Below the pieces are notes generated by a model, which worked only from the letters and a program-made list of their open reading frames with translations, was not told where the DNA came from and did no database searches. The translations under genes were made by a program, and so were the position numbers. 6,374 nt of DNA, taken from NCBI GenBank assembly GCA_024408745.1, contig JAKSUS010000071.1:1-6374 (forward strand). The letters run 5' to 3'. Positions 1-5,342 of the stretch are shown piece after piece. The stretch's first letter is position 1. The number at the start of each line of letters is the position of its first letter. The DNA is from Candidatus Gastranaerophilales bacterium (GTDB taxonomy: Bacteria > Cyanobacteriota > Vampirovibrionia > Gastranaerophilales > JAILCC01).

Positions 1-298
1 AAAATTTATATAAATTCTCTTCCCTGACTTTTAGAGAATAGGCTTCTTTTATCGCATCAATTAAAGTCTTTATGCTAAAATTTATACTTTTATTTGTAAG
101 ATAAATTAATCTTGTTAATTTATTATTCGTTTCCGTATCGGATTTTTTATAAGAGTAAGCATTTTTAGCATAAAAAGCAATTTGTGTAATATGATAAAAC
201 AATAAATCCTGCAAGGCACTAACGGCAGGATTTTTTGATGCAAATTTTCGCGGTCTTATATAATTATTTTCGTTACTTGCAGAGCAGGCATGTTCCAT
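1..298 (-). CDS. Hybrid cluster protein-like N-terminal region (partial, runs off left edge)
   Basis: An open leftward frame of 99 complete codons begins at an ATG (298-296) and has no stop before the window edge. GGAGG lies at 312-308, 9 nt upstream of the ATG. From about residue 21 the peptide reads SKNPAVSALQDLLFYH, then a helical stretch and NKSINFSIKTLIDAIKEAY. This parallels the start of Hcp (hydroxylamine/NO reductase, prismane protein), where GxCGKxxxxxxLQDLL is followed by a helical bundle and TNVNF. The match was made by eye. The Cys-rich cluster-binding head of Hcp is not there: only C5 remains, and the GxCGK cysteine aligns with A or F in RKFASK. Either the protein has lost the N-terminal 4Fe-4S cluster, or only the helical fold was borrowed, for example as the sensor part of a larger signalling protein. 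The missing C-terminal part would decide. The Hcp-fold assignment is moderately sure and enzymatic activity is doubtful. Confidence 0.55.
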   Translation of the reverse strand, partial: MEHACSASNENNYIRPRKFASKNPAVSALQDLLFYHITQIAFYAKNAYSYKKSDTETNNKLTRLIYLTNKSINFSIKTLIDAIKEAYSLKVREENLYKF

Positions 299-307
299 TA
301 AACTTTC

Positions 308-336
308 CCTCCATATTTATAATTTATATTTGGAGG
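308..336 (-). promoter_or_regulatory. Hairpin sequestering the ribosome binding site of the Hcp-like gene
   Basis: Read leftward, CCTCCAAATAT (336-326) precedes ATATGGAGG (316-308). CCTCCA pairs with TGGAGG, and TAT pairs with ATA after a 2-nt AA bulge. This gives about nine base pairs around an A/T-rich loop. The 3' arm is the Shine-Dalgarno of the gene starting at 298, so in a transcript covering this stretch the site would be hidden. That suggests translational control by temperature, a trans-acting RNA or a protein, but this role is inferred. The stem itself is read directly from the sequence. Confidence 0.45.
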
Positions 337-346
337 CAAGAAAATT

Positions 347-368
347 CATTCTACTTTATAGAAGAATG
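347..368. repeat. Inverted repeat in the leader of the Hcp-like gene
   Basis: CATTCTACT (347-355) and AGAAGAATG (360-368) are inverted arms with one mismatch around a TTAT loop. The repeat lies about 50 bp upstream of the start at 298. It could be an operator for a dimeric repressor or an RNA hairpin in the 5' leader. There is no U-tract, so it is not an intrinsic terminator. Confidence 0.35.
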
Positions 369-387
369 TAGGCTAATATATTTTTAA

Positions 388-416
388 GCAAAATAAAAGC
401 CGTCAATTTGACGGCT
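388..416 (-). terminator. Rho-independent terminator (leftward)
   Basis: On the minus strand AGCCGTC (416-410), loop AAATT and GACGGCT (404-398) form a perfect 7-bp GC-rich stem. It can extend to 9 bp with a one-base centre. TTTTATTTT (398-390) follows directly. On the plus strand the stem is followed by ACTAGA with no T-run, so it works leftward only. No protein gene ends to its right, because the next gene points away. The terminator therefore ends an unannotated leftward transcript or acts as an attenuator ahead of the gene at 298. Confidence 0.75.
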
Positions 417-459
417 ACTAGACTTGGGGAGGAGGTTTGGAATATGACCTTTCGGTCAT
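390..459 (-). ncRNA. Candidate small RNA, Yfr1-like layout (about 70 nt)
   Basis: Read leftward, the first element is a hairpin ATGACC-GAAA-GGTCAT (459-444) with a GNRA-type tetraloop. Next comes a roughly 27-nt stretch with little local pairing that contains CCAAACCTCCTCCCCAA (440-424). The terminator hairpin and U-tract end it near 390. A 5' hairpin, an unpaired CU-rich core and a 3' terminator hairpin are the layout of the cyanobacterial sRNA Yfr1, although the core sequence differs from Yfr1's ACUCCUCACAC motif. CCUCC is complementary to Shine-Dalgarno sequences, so translational repression by pairing with ribosome binding sites is the natural guess. Boundaries are inferred from a possible -10 box and the U-tract. 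It could instead be the leader of the gene starting at 298. Confidence 0.42.
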
Positions 460-465
460 CTCACA

Positions 466-471
466 TTTATA
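466..471 (-). promoter_or_regulatory. Possible -10 box for the leftward small RNA
   Basis: Minus-strand TATAAA (471-466) lies 6 nt before the 5' hairpin at 459, which is a reasonable -10 to start-site distance. The best -35 at 16 nt spacing is TTTTTA, a weak match. In DNA this rich in A and T such a box is easily found by chance, so the call is tentative. Confidence 0.2.
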
Positions 472-501
472 TAATCGGCATATTTTTTAAAAACTTTAAT
501 G

Positions 502-540
502 TTTTGTTTAAATATCCTCCAAACGGATGAGAAAACAAAA
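502..540. repeat. Nested inverted repeat with a loop complementary to the CU-rich tract
   Basis: TTTTGTTT (502-509) and AAACAAAA (533-540) form an outer stem. Inside it ATCC (514-517) and GGAT (525-528) close a 7-nt loop, which reads GTTTGGA on the minus strand. That loop is complementary to TCCAAAC of the candidate small RNA (441-435). With neighbouring bases it makes 11 pairs, ATAT plus TCCAAAC, separated by a 2-nt bulge. This could be a long-range stem of one leftward RNA or a coincidence of AT-rich DNA. Between 541 and the promoter at 586 I see nothing else. Confidence 0.3.
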
Positions 541-585
541 ATTATCAAATATAAAAAACATTTTTTATTACTATAAATTAAGTAT

Positions 586-614
586 TTCACTATTTTTAAC
601 TATTAGAGTATAAT
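586..614 (+). promoter_or_regulatory. Sigma-70-type promoter of the TPR-HDOD-SIS operon
   Basis: TTCACT (586-591, four of six consensus -35 positions) and a perfect TATAAT (609-614) are separated by 17 bp, the optimal spacing. Transcription would start near the GGG at 621-623, giving a leader of about 20 nt before the ATG at 641. It is the best-matching promoter I found in the window. Confidence 0.7.
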
Positions 615-640
615 GTATTAGGGAAAATAGAAGAACAATT

Positions 641-1729
641 ATGCTTAAATTTATTCGTTCAACAGCAATGAAAATTATAATATTAGTGCTATTACTGGCA
701 GCAGTTATTTTTTGCTGGAAATTTCCACATAAATTGGTTACCGCAAAAAATATCGTAAAAGCATATTATTATGTATACAAAGCTGATGAACAATACAAAA
801 ATAAAAATCTTTTCGGTGCAATTAATCTTTATCAAAGAGCATTAAAATATTATCCTGCACATGCAAAAGGTAATTATAATTTAGCAAATATTTATGCTGT
901 TTATGAAGATTATATAAGTGCATTAAATTATTACGAAAAAGCTGTTTTATATAAGCCTAAATTTATGAATGCAAGAATTGCTTTGGGCATTTTATTATCA
1001 GAAAAGTTTTTTGAATACGACAGAGCAATAAAAGAATATGACTTAGCGATAAAAAAAGCTCCTTTTCAACTTTCTATTCCGCCGCTTATTCCCATTATTT
1101 ATAATAATGAAGAATACTTAAAATATAATAAAGCAGTTGCTTATTATAATATGGGATTAGCATATAAATGGAAATCTCTTGTTTACGGTCAAGAACCGAT
1201 AGAAATAAAAATGAGTTTACAAAATGCCGTTAAATCTTATAAAAATTCTTTAAAATATGATAAGGACAATTATGAAACTTTATTTAATTTAGCCTTAGCT
1301 TTGCAACTATTACACAGCAACGGAGAAGCCAAAAAAGTTTATTGTAAATGTATAAATATGCGTCCGTTTGATTATGATGCACATTATAATTTGGCTATTT
1401 TATTAAGAGAAGAAAACAGCTTCTTAGATGCAATGCTTGAGCTTGAAAAAGCCGCACTTATTGTTGATGCAGAAAGCGACGGCTACAAATCAAGATATAT
1501 ATATGATGTTTTAAATGAAACAAGTGCAAAATTACACTCGCAGGACAATTATGCAAAATTAAAAGAAGAATTGGACAATTCACCGTTAAATAATTATGAA
1601 CCGACCTTCATAAACGGTAAAATTGTTGCATCAGAGGAATTAGACAAAGCAATGTTAAAAAATATGCGTACTTGTGGCGCTTGTAAAAATTTTAATGTAC
1701 AAACAATTCAAGGTGATAATGCTAAATAA
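641..1729 (+). CDS. Membrane-anchored TPR-repeat protein
   Basis: This 362-residue protein has a short basic N-terminus and one hydrophobic segment (about residues 11-26) without an obvious cleavage site. It is therefore probably a signal anchor placing the rest outside the cytoplasmic membrane. From about residue 42 to 280 there are tetratricopeptide repeats: roughly 42-75, 76-109 and 110-144, then after a Pro-rich insert about 165-210, 212-245 and 246-280. Typical anchors are AxxxYxxALKYYP, GNYNLANIY and AHYNLAILL. TPR arrays bind proteins or peptides; the partner is unknown. The C-terminal tail carries a CGAC (CxxC) pair at residues 345-348. The ATG at 641 has a weak ribosome binding site (AGAAGA, 629-634) but sits correctly behind the promoter and opens the hydrophobic anchor. 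It is first in an operon and overlaps the next gene by 11 bp. The TPR call is strong; the role is unknown. Confidence 0.85.
   Translation: MLKFIRSTAMKIIILVLLLAAVIFCWKFPHKLVTAKNIVKAYYYVYKADEQYKNKNLFGAINLYQRALKYYPAHAKGNYNLANIYAVYEDYISALNYYEKAVLYKPKFMNARIALGILLSEKFFEYDRAIKEYDLAIKKAPFQLSIPPLIPIIYNNEEYLKYNKAVAYYNMGLAYKWKSLVYGQEPIEIKMSLQNAVKSYKNSLKYDKDNYETLFNLALALQLLHSNGEAKKVYCKCINMRPFDYDAHYNLAILLREENSFLDAMLELEKAALIVDAESDGYKSRYIYDVLNETSAKLHSQDNYAKLKEELDNSPLNNYEPTFINGKIVASEELDKAMLKNMRTCGACKNFNVQTIQGDNAK
1710..1715 (+). promoter_or_regulatory. Ribosome binding site that fixes the start of the HDOD gene
   Basis: AAGGTG (1710-1715) lies inside the end of the TPR gene, with its AGG core 5 nt before the ATG at 1719. 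The longer frame from ATG 1674 or 1695 has no such site and would add about 15 residues ahead of the conserved first beta strand (KIVGYI). The start at 1719 overlaps the TPR stop by 11 bp, typical of translational coupling. Confidence 0.6.
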
Positions 1730-2936
1730 AATAGTAGGTTACATAAGTTCAAATAAAAAAAATCCTGTTGAGAGAGATGTTGAATTAAAAGTTCAACGTG
1801 AAAAGATTTTGGATTTTTGCAGAAAAAGAGGCTTAATGCTCCTTGAATTTTATGAAGAACCCGCCAACAGTACGGAAGATTATAAAGCAGAATTGTTCAG
1901 ACTATTACATGATGCCGCTGCCAAAAAATTTCAACACGTTATAGTTTTGAGTTTAGATAGAATTGCCTTTGATAAAGTTGCAAAAGTTTGGGTAAATGAT
2001 GAATTAAAAAGCCATGGCGTAAAACTTCATTCTTTAACCGAAAATATGGTTTTATCACCTGATGCCGATGAAAAAACTTTATCTAAAGCAGAAAAACTTA
2101 AAAAGAAAGTCAGAGATTTGCCGTCTTTGCCTGAAATTGTGAATAAAGTCATAGAATTAGTACAAAATCCTAATTCTTCAGCAGCACAACTTGCAAAAGT
2201 AATTTCAAATGATGCAGGTTTAACTTCAAGAGTATTAAGACTTGTTAATTCGGCTTATTACGGTTTCCCGAAACAAATTGCCTCAATTCAGCATGCAATT
2301 GCGATTTTAGGCTTTACAACAATAAGAGGCCTTGTTTTATCTTCAAGTATTTTTAAAATGTTTGCACCAAAAGATAATGCGGTTAAAATGCTGGATTATA
2401 AAAAACTATGGAGTCATTCTTTAACCTGTGCAATTATTGCCAAGAAAATCAGCAAAATGCTAAAAATACCTGATGATGACAATATGTTTAGTGCATCAAT
2501 ATTGCATGATATGGGTAAAATTATTTTAGACCAGTATGACCATGGGAATTATATTATTGCCTTATCTGATTTTGTTGATTTGGATTTAATACAAAATCTT
2601 GAAGCAGAAAAGAAATATTGCGGGTTAAATCACTGTGAAGCAGGTGATTTAATTGCACAACATTGGAATTTACCTGATGCGATTTCTGAAGTAATAAGAA
2701 ATCACCACGCACCTCAGGAAGCATTGGAAGAATATCAAAAAATGACTTGTATAATCGCTTTAGCAAACGTTTTTGCCGTTTTACATGAAAAAGATGACAT
2801 GGAATTAAATTTGATGTATATTAAAAACATTGATTTGGACATTTTAAATATTAATAACAGTAATATTTTTGATATATATTATTATTGTACAGAGGAGTTA
2901 AAAGAAGAAGGAAGCATTGACCACTTCTTCGATTAA
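1719..2936 (+). CDS. Serine-recombinase-like N-terminal domain fused to HDOD domain
   Basis: Using the start at 1719 the protein has 405 residues. Residues 4-108 follow the resolvase (serine recombinase) catalytic fold: IVGYI, then QREKILDFCRKRGL, ELFRLLHDA, and VIVLSLDRIA. Key positions look lost. The family's YxRxS reads YISSN (8-12), replacing the Arg and the nucleophilic Ser unless the alignment shifts, and LDRLSR has become LDRIAF. DNA cleavage is thus unlikely. There is no recombinase DNA-binding domain. Instead a charged linker (109-131) leads to an HDOD domain, an HD-superfamily module of bacterial signalling proteins: LPSLPEIVNKV at 134, VNSAYYG at 176-182, LHDMGK at 262-267 and NHH at 328-330. 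The HD-type residues H233, H263/D264, H305 and H329/H330 are still present. A cytoplasmic regulator is inferred, with the recombinase fold serving for dimerisation or ligand binding. It is coupled to the TPR gene. The HDOD call is strong, and the degenerate-resolvase call is good. Confidence 0.85.
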   Translation: MLNKIVGYISSNKKNPVERDVELKVQREKILDFCRKRGLMLLEFYEEPANSTEDYKAELFRLLHDAAAKKFQHVIVLSLDRIAFDKVAKVWVNDELKSHGVKLHSLTENMVLSPDADEKTLSKAEKLKKKVRDLPSLPEIVNKVIELVQNPNSSAAQLAKVISNDAGLTSRVLRLVNSAYYGFPKQIASIQHAIAILGFTTIRGLVLSSSIFKMFAPKDNAVKMLDYKKLWSHSLTCAIIAKKISKMLKIPDDDNMFSASILHDMGKIILDQYDHGNYIIALSDFVDLDLIQNLEAEKKYCGLNHCEAGDLIAQHWNLPDAISEVIRNHHAPQEALEEYQKMTCIIALANVFAVLHEKDDMELNLMYIKNIDLDILNINNSNIFDIYYYCTEELKEEGSIDHFFD

Positions 2937-2957
2937 GATATATAAGGAGGTATAAAG

Positions 2958-4061
2958 ATGGCTCTAACATCTACAAAAAATGAAAACAGTTATTTGTTTA
3001 AAGAAATTATGGAACAAGGCAAAGTTTTCAAAGACTTGTGCTCAAAGTTCATTGATGCAAATTATAATATAAAAGAAGATGTTTTCCCTGTGAAAAACTG
3101 GAACAAAATTGTTATTTGTGCAAGCGGTTCTTCTAAAAACGCAGGTGAAATTTCTAAATATATTATAGAAAAATTAGCAAAAGTTTCTTGTGCAATTGAA
3201 TACGCAAGTGAATATGCACACAAAGACAATGTTTTAGGAAAAGACGATTTATTTATCGCTATTTCTCAATCAGGTAACACTGCTGATACTTTTGAAGCCT
3301 TGAAAAAAGCAAAAGCAGCAGGCGCTACAACATTTGCAATTACAAACTGCGAAACTTCAAAAATTCATACTAATGCAGACTATAAAGTTTTAGCAGATGC
3401 AGGTGTTGAAAACAGTATTGCAGCAACAAAATCATTCACTGCTCAATTATTGATTTTATTTGTATTTGCAATGAAATTAGCAGAAAAAACTCAAAATGCT
3501 GATTTAACTGAATTTAAAAAAGAATTTGTTGCATTAGGTGATAAATATGATGAAGTTTTTGCTCAAAGAGAAAAAATCAGTGCTATTGCACAAATTACTA
3601 AAGAAGCAAAAAGCCTTGCAGTTTTAGGCAGACACATTAACTCAGCATTAGCTTTAGAAGGAAGTTTAAAAATCAAAGAAACCTGCTACATCAATGCAAT
3701 GAACTCACCTGCCGGTGAATTTATGCACGGACACTTTGCGGTTTTGGATAATACAATTCCTGTTATCGCAATGCTTAATAAATCAGAAGATGAAGAAAAC
3801 TACAAATTGGCTTTACATAACCTTTGCGAAATCAAAAGCAAACGTAACGTAAATGTTATTTTGATTAAGAATAGTGATGATTCAACTTCTGCTAAAGAAA
3901 TCGGAACAGATTTAACCATTGATGTTCCGAATGTAAATTCAATATTCACACCGTTTATGAATTTGATTGTTTTACAGTTAATAGCATTTGAAACTGCTTC
4001 TATTCTTCACGATAACATTGACTCACCACGTGATTTAATCAAATGTGTTGCAGCTGAATAG
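2958..4061 (+). CDS. Stand-alone GlmS-isomerase-like double SIS protein (possible NagB-II-type glucosamine-6-phosphate deaminase)
   Basis: The 367 residues match the isomerase half of glutamine-fructose-6-phosphate aminotransferase from LFKEIMEQ near the start to SPRDLIKCVAAE at the end. The glutaminase half, with its N-terminal catalytic Cys, is absent. SIS domain 1 spans about 50-170 (CASGSSKNAG; AISQSGNTADT at 101-111; AATKSFTAQ at 155-163). SIS domain 2 spans about 215-350. Residues equivalent to E. coli GlmS K485, E488, H504 and K603 are kept as K238, E241, H257 and K362; K503 is Met. The active site thus looks intact. SIS enzymes of this form, such as NagB-II, convert glucosamine-6-phosphate to fructose-6-phosphate and ammonia; a sugar isomerase of the AgaS/FrlB type is also possible. 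AAGGAGG (2944-2950) sits 7 nt before the ATG, the strongest ribosome binding site in the window. It is the last gene of the operon. The family is certain; the substrate is not. Confidence 0.88.
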   Translation: MALTSTKNENSYLFKEIMEQGKVFKDLCSKFIDANYNIKEDVFPVKNWNKIVICASGSSKNAGEISKYIIEKLAKVSCAIEYASEYAHKDNVLGKDDLFIAISQSGNTADTFEALKKAKAAGATTFAITNCETSKIHTNADYKVLADAGVENSIAATKSFTAQLLILFVFAMKLAEKTQNADLTEFKKEFVALGDKYDEVFAQREKISAIAQITKEAKSLAVLGRHINSALALEGSLKIKETCYINAMNSPAGEFMHGHFAVLDNTIPVIAMLNKSEDEENYKLALHNLCEIKSKRNVNVILIKNSDDSTSAKEIGTDLTIDVPNVNSIFTPFMNLIVLQLIAFETASILHDNIDSPRDLIKCVAAE

Positions 4062-4077
4062 TTAAATTATTTCAAAT

Positions 4078-4115
4078 AAAAATGTTACTTCTTATTTTAA
4101 GAGGTAACATTTTTT
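4078..4115. terminator. Bidirectional rho-independent terminator between convergent operons
   Basis: Arms AAAAATGTTACTTCTT (4078-4093) and AAGAGGTAACATTTTT (4099-4114) pair along 16 positions with a single G-T wobble around a 5-nt loop. Rightward the stem runs into TTTTTT (4110-4115), 17 bp after the SIS gene stop. Leftward it gives TTTTTATTT, about 20 bp after the stop of the U32 gene. It serves both operons. Confidence 0.85.
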
Positions 4116-4133
4116 ATATTAAATCTTATTATA

Positions 4134-5342
4134 TTACTTTCTCAACAAAGAATGTGAAAACTCAACGGGTTCCTGCTCAAAAGTCAAATAAACTATATCA
4201 TTTGTTGTTGCTTTATCTTCTTCGTTGCCAAATTCATCAAGAATTTTTACCAATTTCGTTGAGAATTGATCTTTCGGGGAAATAAATTCATAAGTTTCGT
4301 TAACGTCAACGTTATTTTTAATTAAACCTTTATAACCTTTTTCGTCTTTGCCTAAAATTTGAACACAGAAAGTATTTCCTATGTCAGAAGGTTCTTTTGC
4401 ATAAGTATAATTACCTTTTTGAGATTTATCCAAGAAAAATCCCGTTGTATAACCTCTGTTTCTGACTTTCCATAATTCATCTTTATAAAAATCAGCATTA
4501 TAAGTGCCTTTTTCAAGATATTCATCAATAGCATGACGATAAGTTCGCGCAACACAAGAAGCATAATAAGTACTTTTTGTACGACCTTCGACCTTGAACG
4601 AATCAACTCCTGCGTCAATAAGTTTAGGAATATATTCAATTAAACATAAATCTTTTGGACTTAAAATTGTTGTACCTTTGTCATATTCGGTAATGTCATA
4701 ATATTCACCCGGTCTGGTTTCTTCCAATAATTTATAATTCCATCTGCAGGGTTGAGCGCAGTTTCCATGATTTGCTTTACGTTCATCAGCAGTCATATAG
4801 TCGCTTAACAAACATCTGCCTGAAAATGACATACATTGTGCACCATGAACAAAAACTTCAACTTCAATATCAGGAACATTTTTCTTAATTGTCGCAATTT
4901 GTTCTAAAGATAATTCTCTTGCCAAAATTACTCTTTCAACACCCATATCACGCCAGAATTTTACGGCTTCGGTATTTAAAATATTGGTTTGAGTGCTTAC
5001 ATGTAAAGGAATATCGGGAAGTTCTTTCTTTAAAACATTCATAATTCCAAAGTCTGAAAATATTATCGCATCAGGGTTAGCTTCTTTGATTAAATTGATT
5101 TTAGATTTTAAAATTTCAATATCTTCATCAAAAGCGAAAATATTTGCGGTCATATAGGCTTTTGCACCTAATTCATGCGCTTTTTCGACTGCTGATTTAA
5201 TATTAAATTCATCAATAATTTCGCCTGTTTTCATACTTCTTAGGCTCAAATCAACCATACCGAAATAAACAGCATCAGCACCATAAGTTATTGCATAATC
5301 AAGTTTTTCTAAGTTGCCTGCAGGCATTAATAATTCAGGCAT
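4134..5342 (-). CDS. U32 family protein, tRNA 5-hydroxyuridine synthesis type (TrhP/YegQ-like)
   Basis: This 402-residue protein carries the U32 family signature EVFVHGAQCMSFSGRC (162-177), with MPELLMPAGN and GADAVYFG at the N-terminus, as in TIM-barrel U32 proteins. Cysteines C170, C177, C195 or C199, and C233 (SPKDLC) fall where U32 proteins bind a 4Fe-4S cluster. Older databases call the family collagenase-like peptidase. Characterised members instead take part in prephenate-dependent hydroxylation of tRNA U34 (TrhP/YegQ), rRNA hydroxylation (RlhA) or O2-independent ubiquinone synthesis (UbiU/UbiV). Length and the KVEGRTKSTYYA segment favour the TrhP group. The ATG at 5342 overlaps the upstream gene's stop by 8 bp (ATGCCTGA) and has GGAG (5353-5350) 7 nt ahead, so translation is likely coupled. 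It is a cytoplasmic RNA-modification enzyme by inference. The family is sure; the exact substrate is moderate. Confidence 0.88.
   Translation of the reverse strand: MPELLMPAGNLEKLDYAITYGADAVYFGMVDLSLRSMKTGEIIDEFNIKSAVEKAHELGAKAYMTANIFAFDEDIEILKSKINLIKEANPDAIIFSDFGIMNVLKKELPDIPLHVSTQTNILNTEAVKFWRDMGVERVILARELSLEQIATIKKNVPDIEVEVFVHGAQCMSFSGRCLLSDYMTADERKANHGNCAQPCRWNYKLLEETRPGEYYDITEYDKGTTILSPKDLCLIEYIPKLIDAGVDSFKVEGRTKSTYYASCVARTYRHAIDEYLEKGTYNADFYKDELWKVRNRGYTTGFFLDKSQKGNYTYAKEPSDIGNTFCVQILGKDEKGYKGLIKNNVDVNETYEFISPKDQFSTKLVKILDEFGNEEDKATTNDIVYLTFEQEPVEFSHSLLRK

Noticed and set aside
299..640. tRNA gene or CRISPR array in the intergenic region
   Set aside because: There is no cloverleaf or T-loop sequence and no regularly spaced direct repeats. 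The repeats present are inverted and single.
1674..1718. ATG at 1674 as the start of the HDOD fusion gene
   Set aside because: No ribosome binding site precedes it, the added residues are not family-like, and the ATG at 1719 has AAGGTG and begins right before the first beta strand.
1719..2042. A mobile element, suggested by the resolvase-like domain
   Set aside because: The catalytic residues appear lost, there is no recombinase DNA-binding domain, no terminal repeats or target duplications are visible, and the domain is fused in frame to HDOD.
2554..2766. Minus-strand open frame of 70 codons
   Set aside because: It lies wholly inside the conserved HDOD coding region, has no family resemblance and no ribosome binding site that I can see.
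2830..2866. Internal promoter for the SIS gene (TTGATT with TAATAA, or TTGGAC with TAATAT)
   Set aside because: The spacings are 16 and 20 bp in a very AT-rich coding stretch, where such boxes occur by chance. It cannot be separated from background.
4082..4285. Plus-strand open frame of 67 codons
   Set aside because: It starts inside the terminator hairpin and runs antisense to the end of the U32 gene.
4379..4639. Minus-strand open frame of 86 codons
   Set aside because: It is a shifted-frame shadow within the U32 gene with low-complexity Leu/Ile/Met-rich translation.
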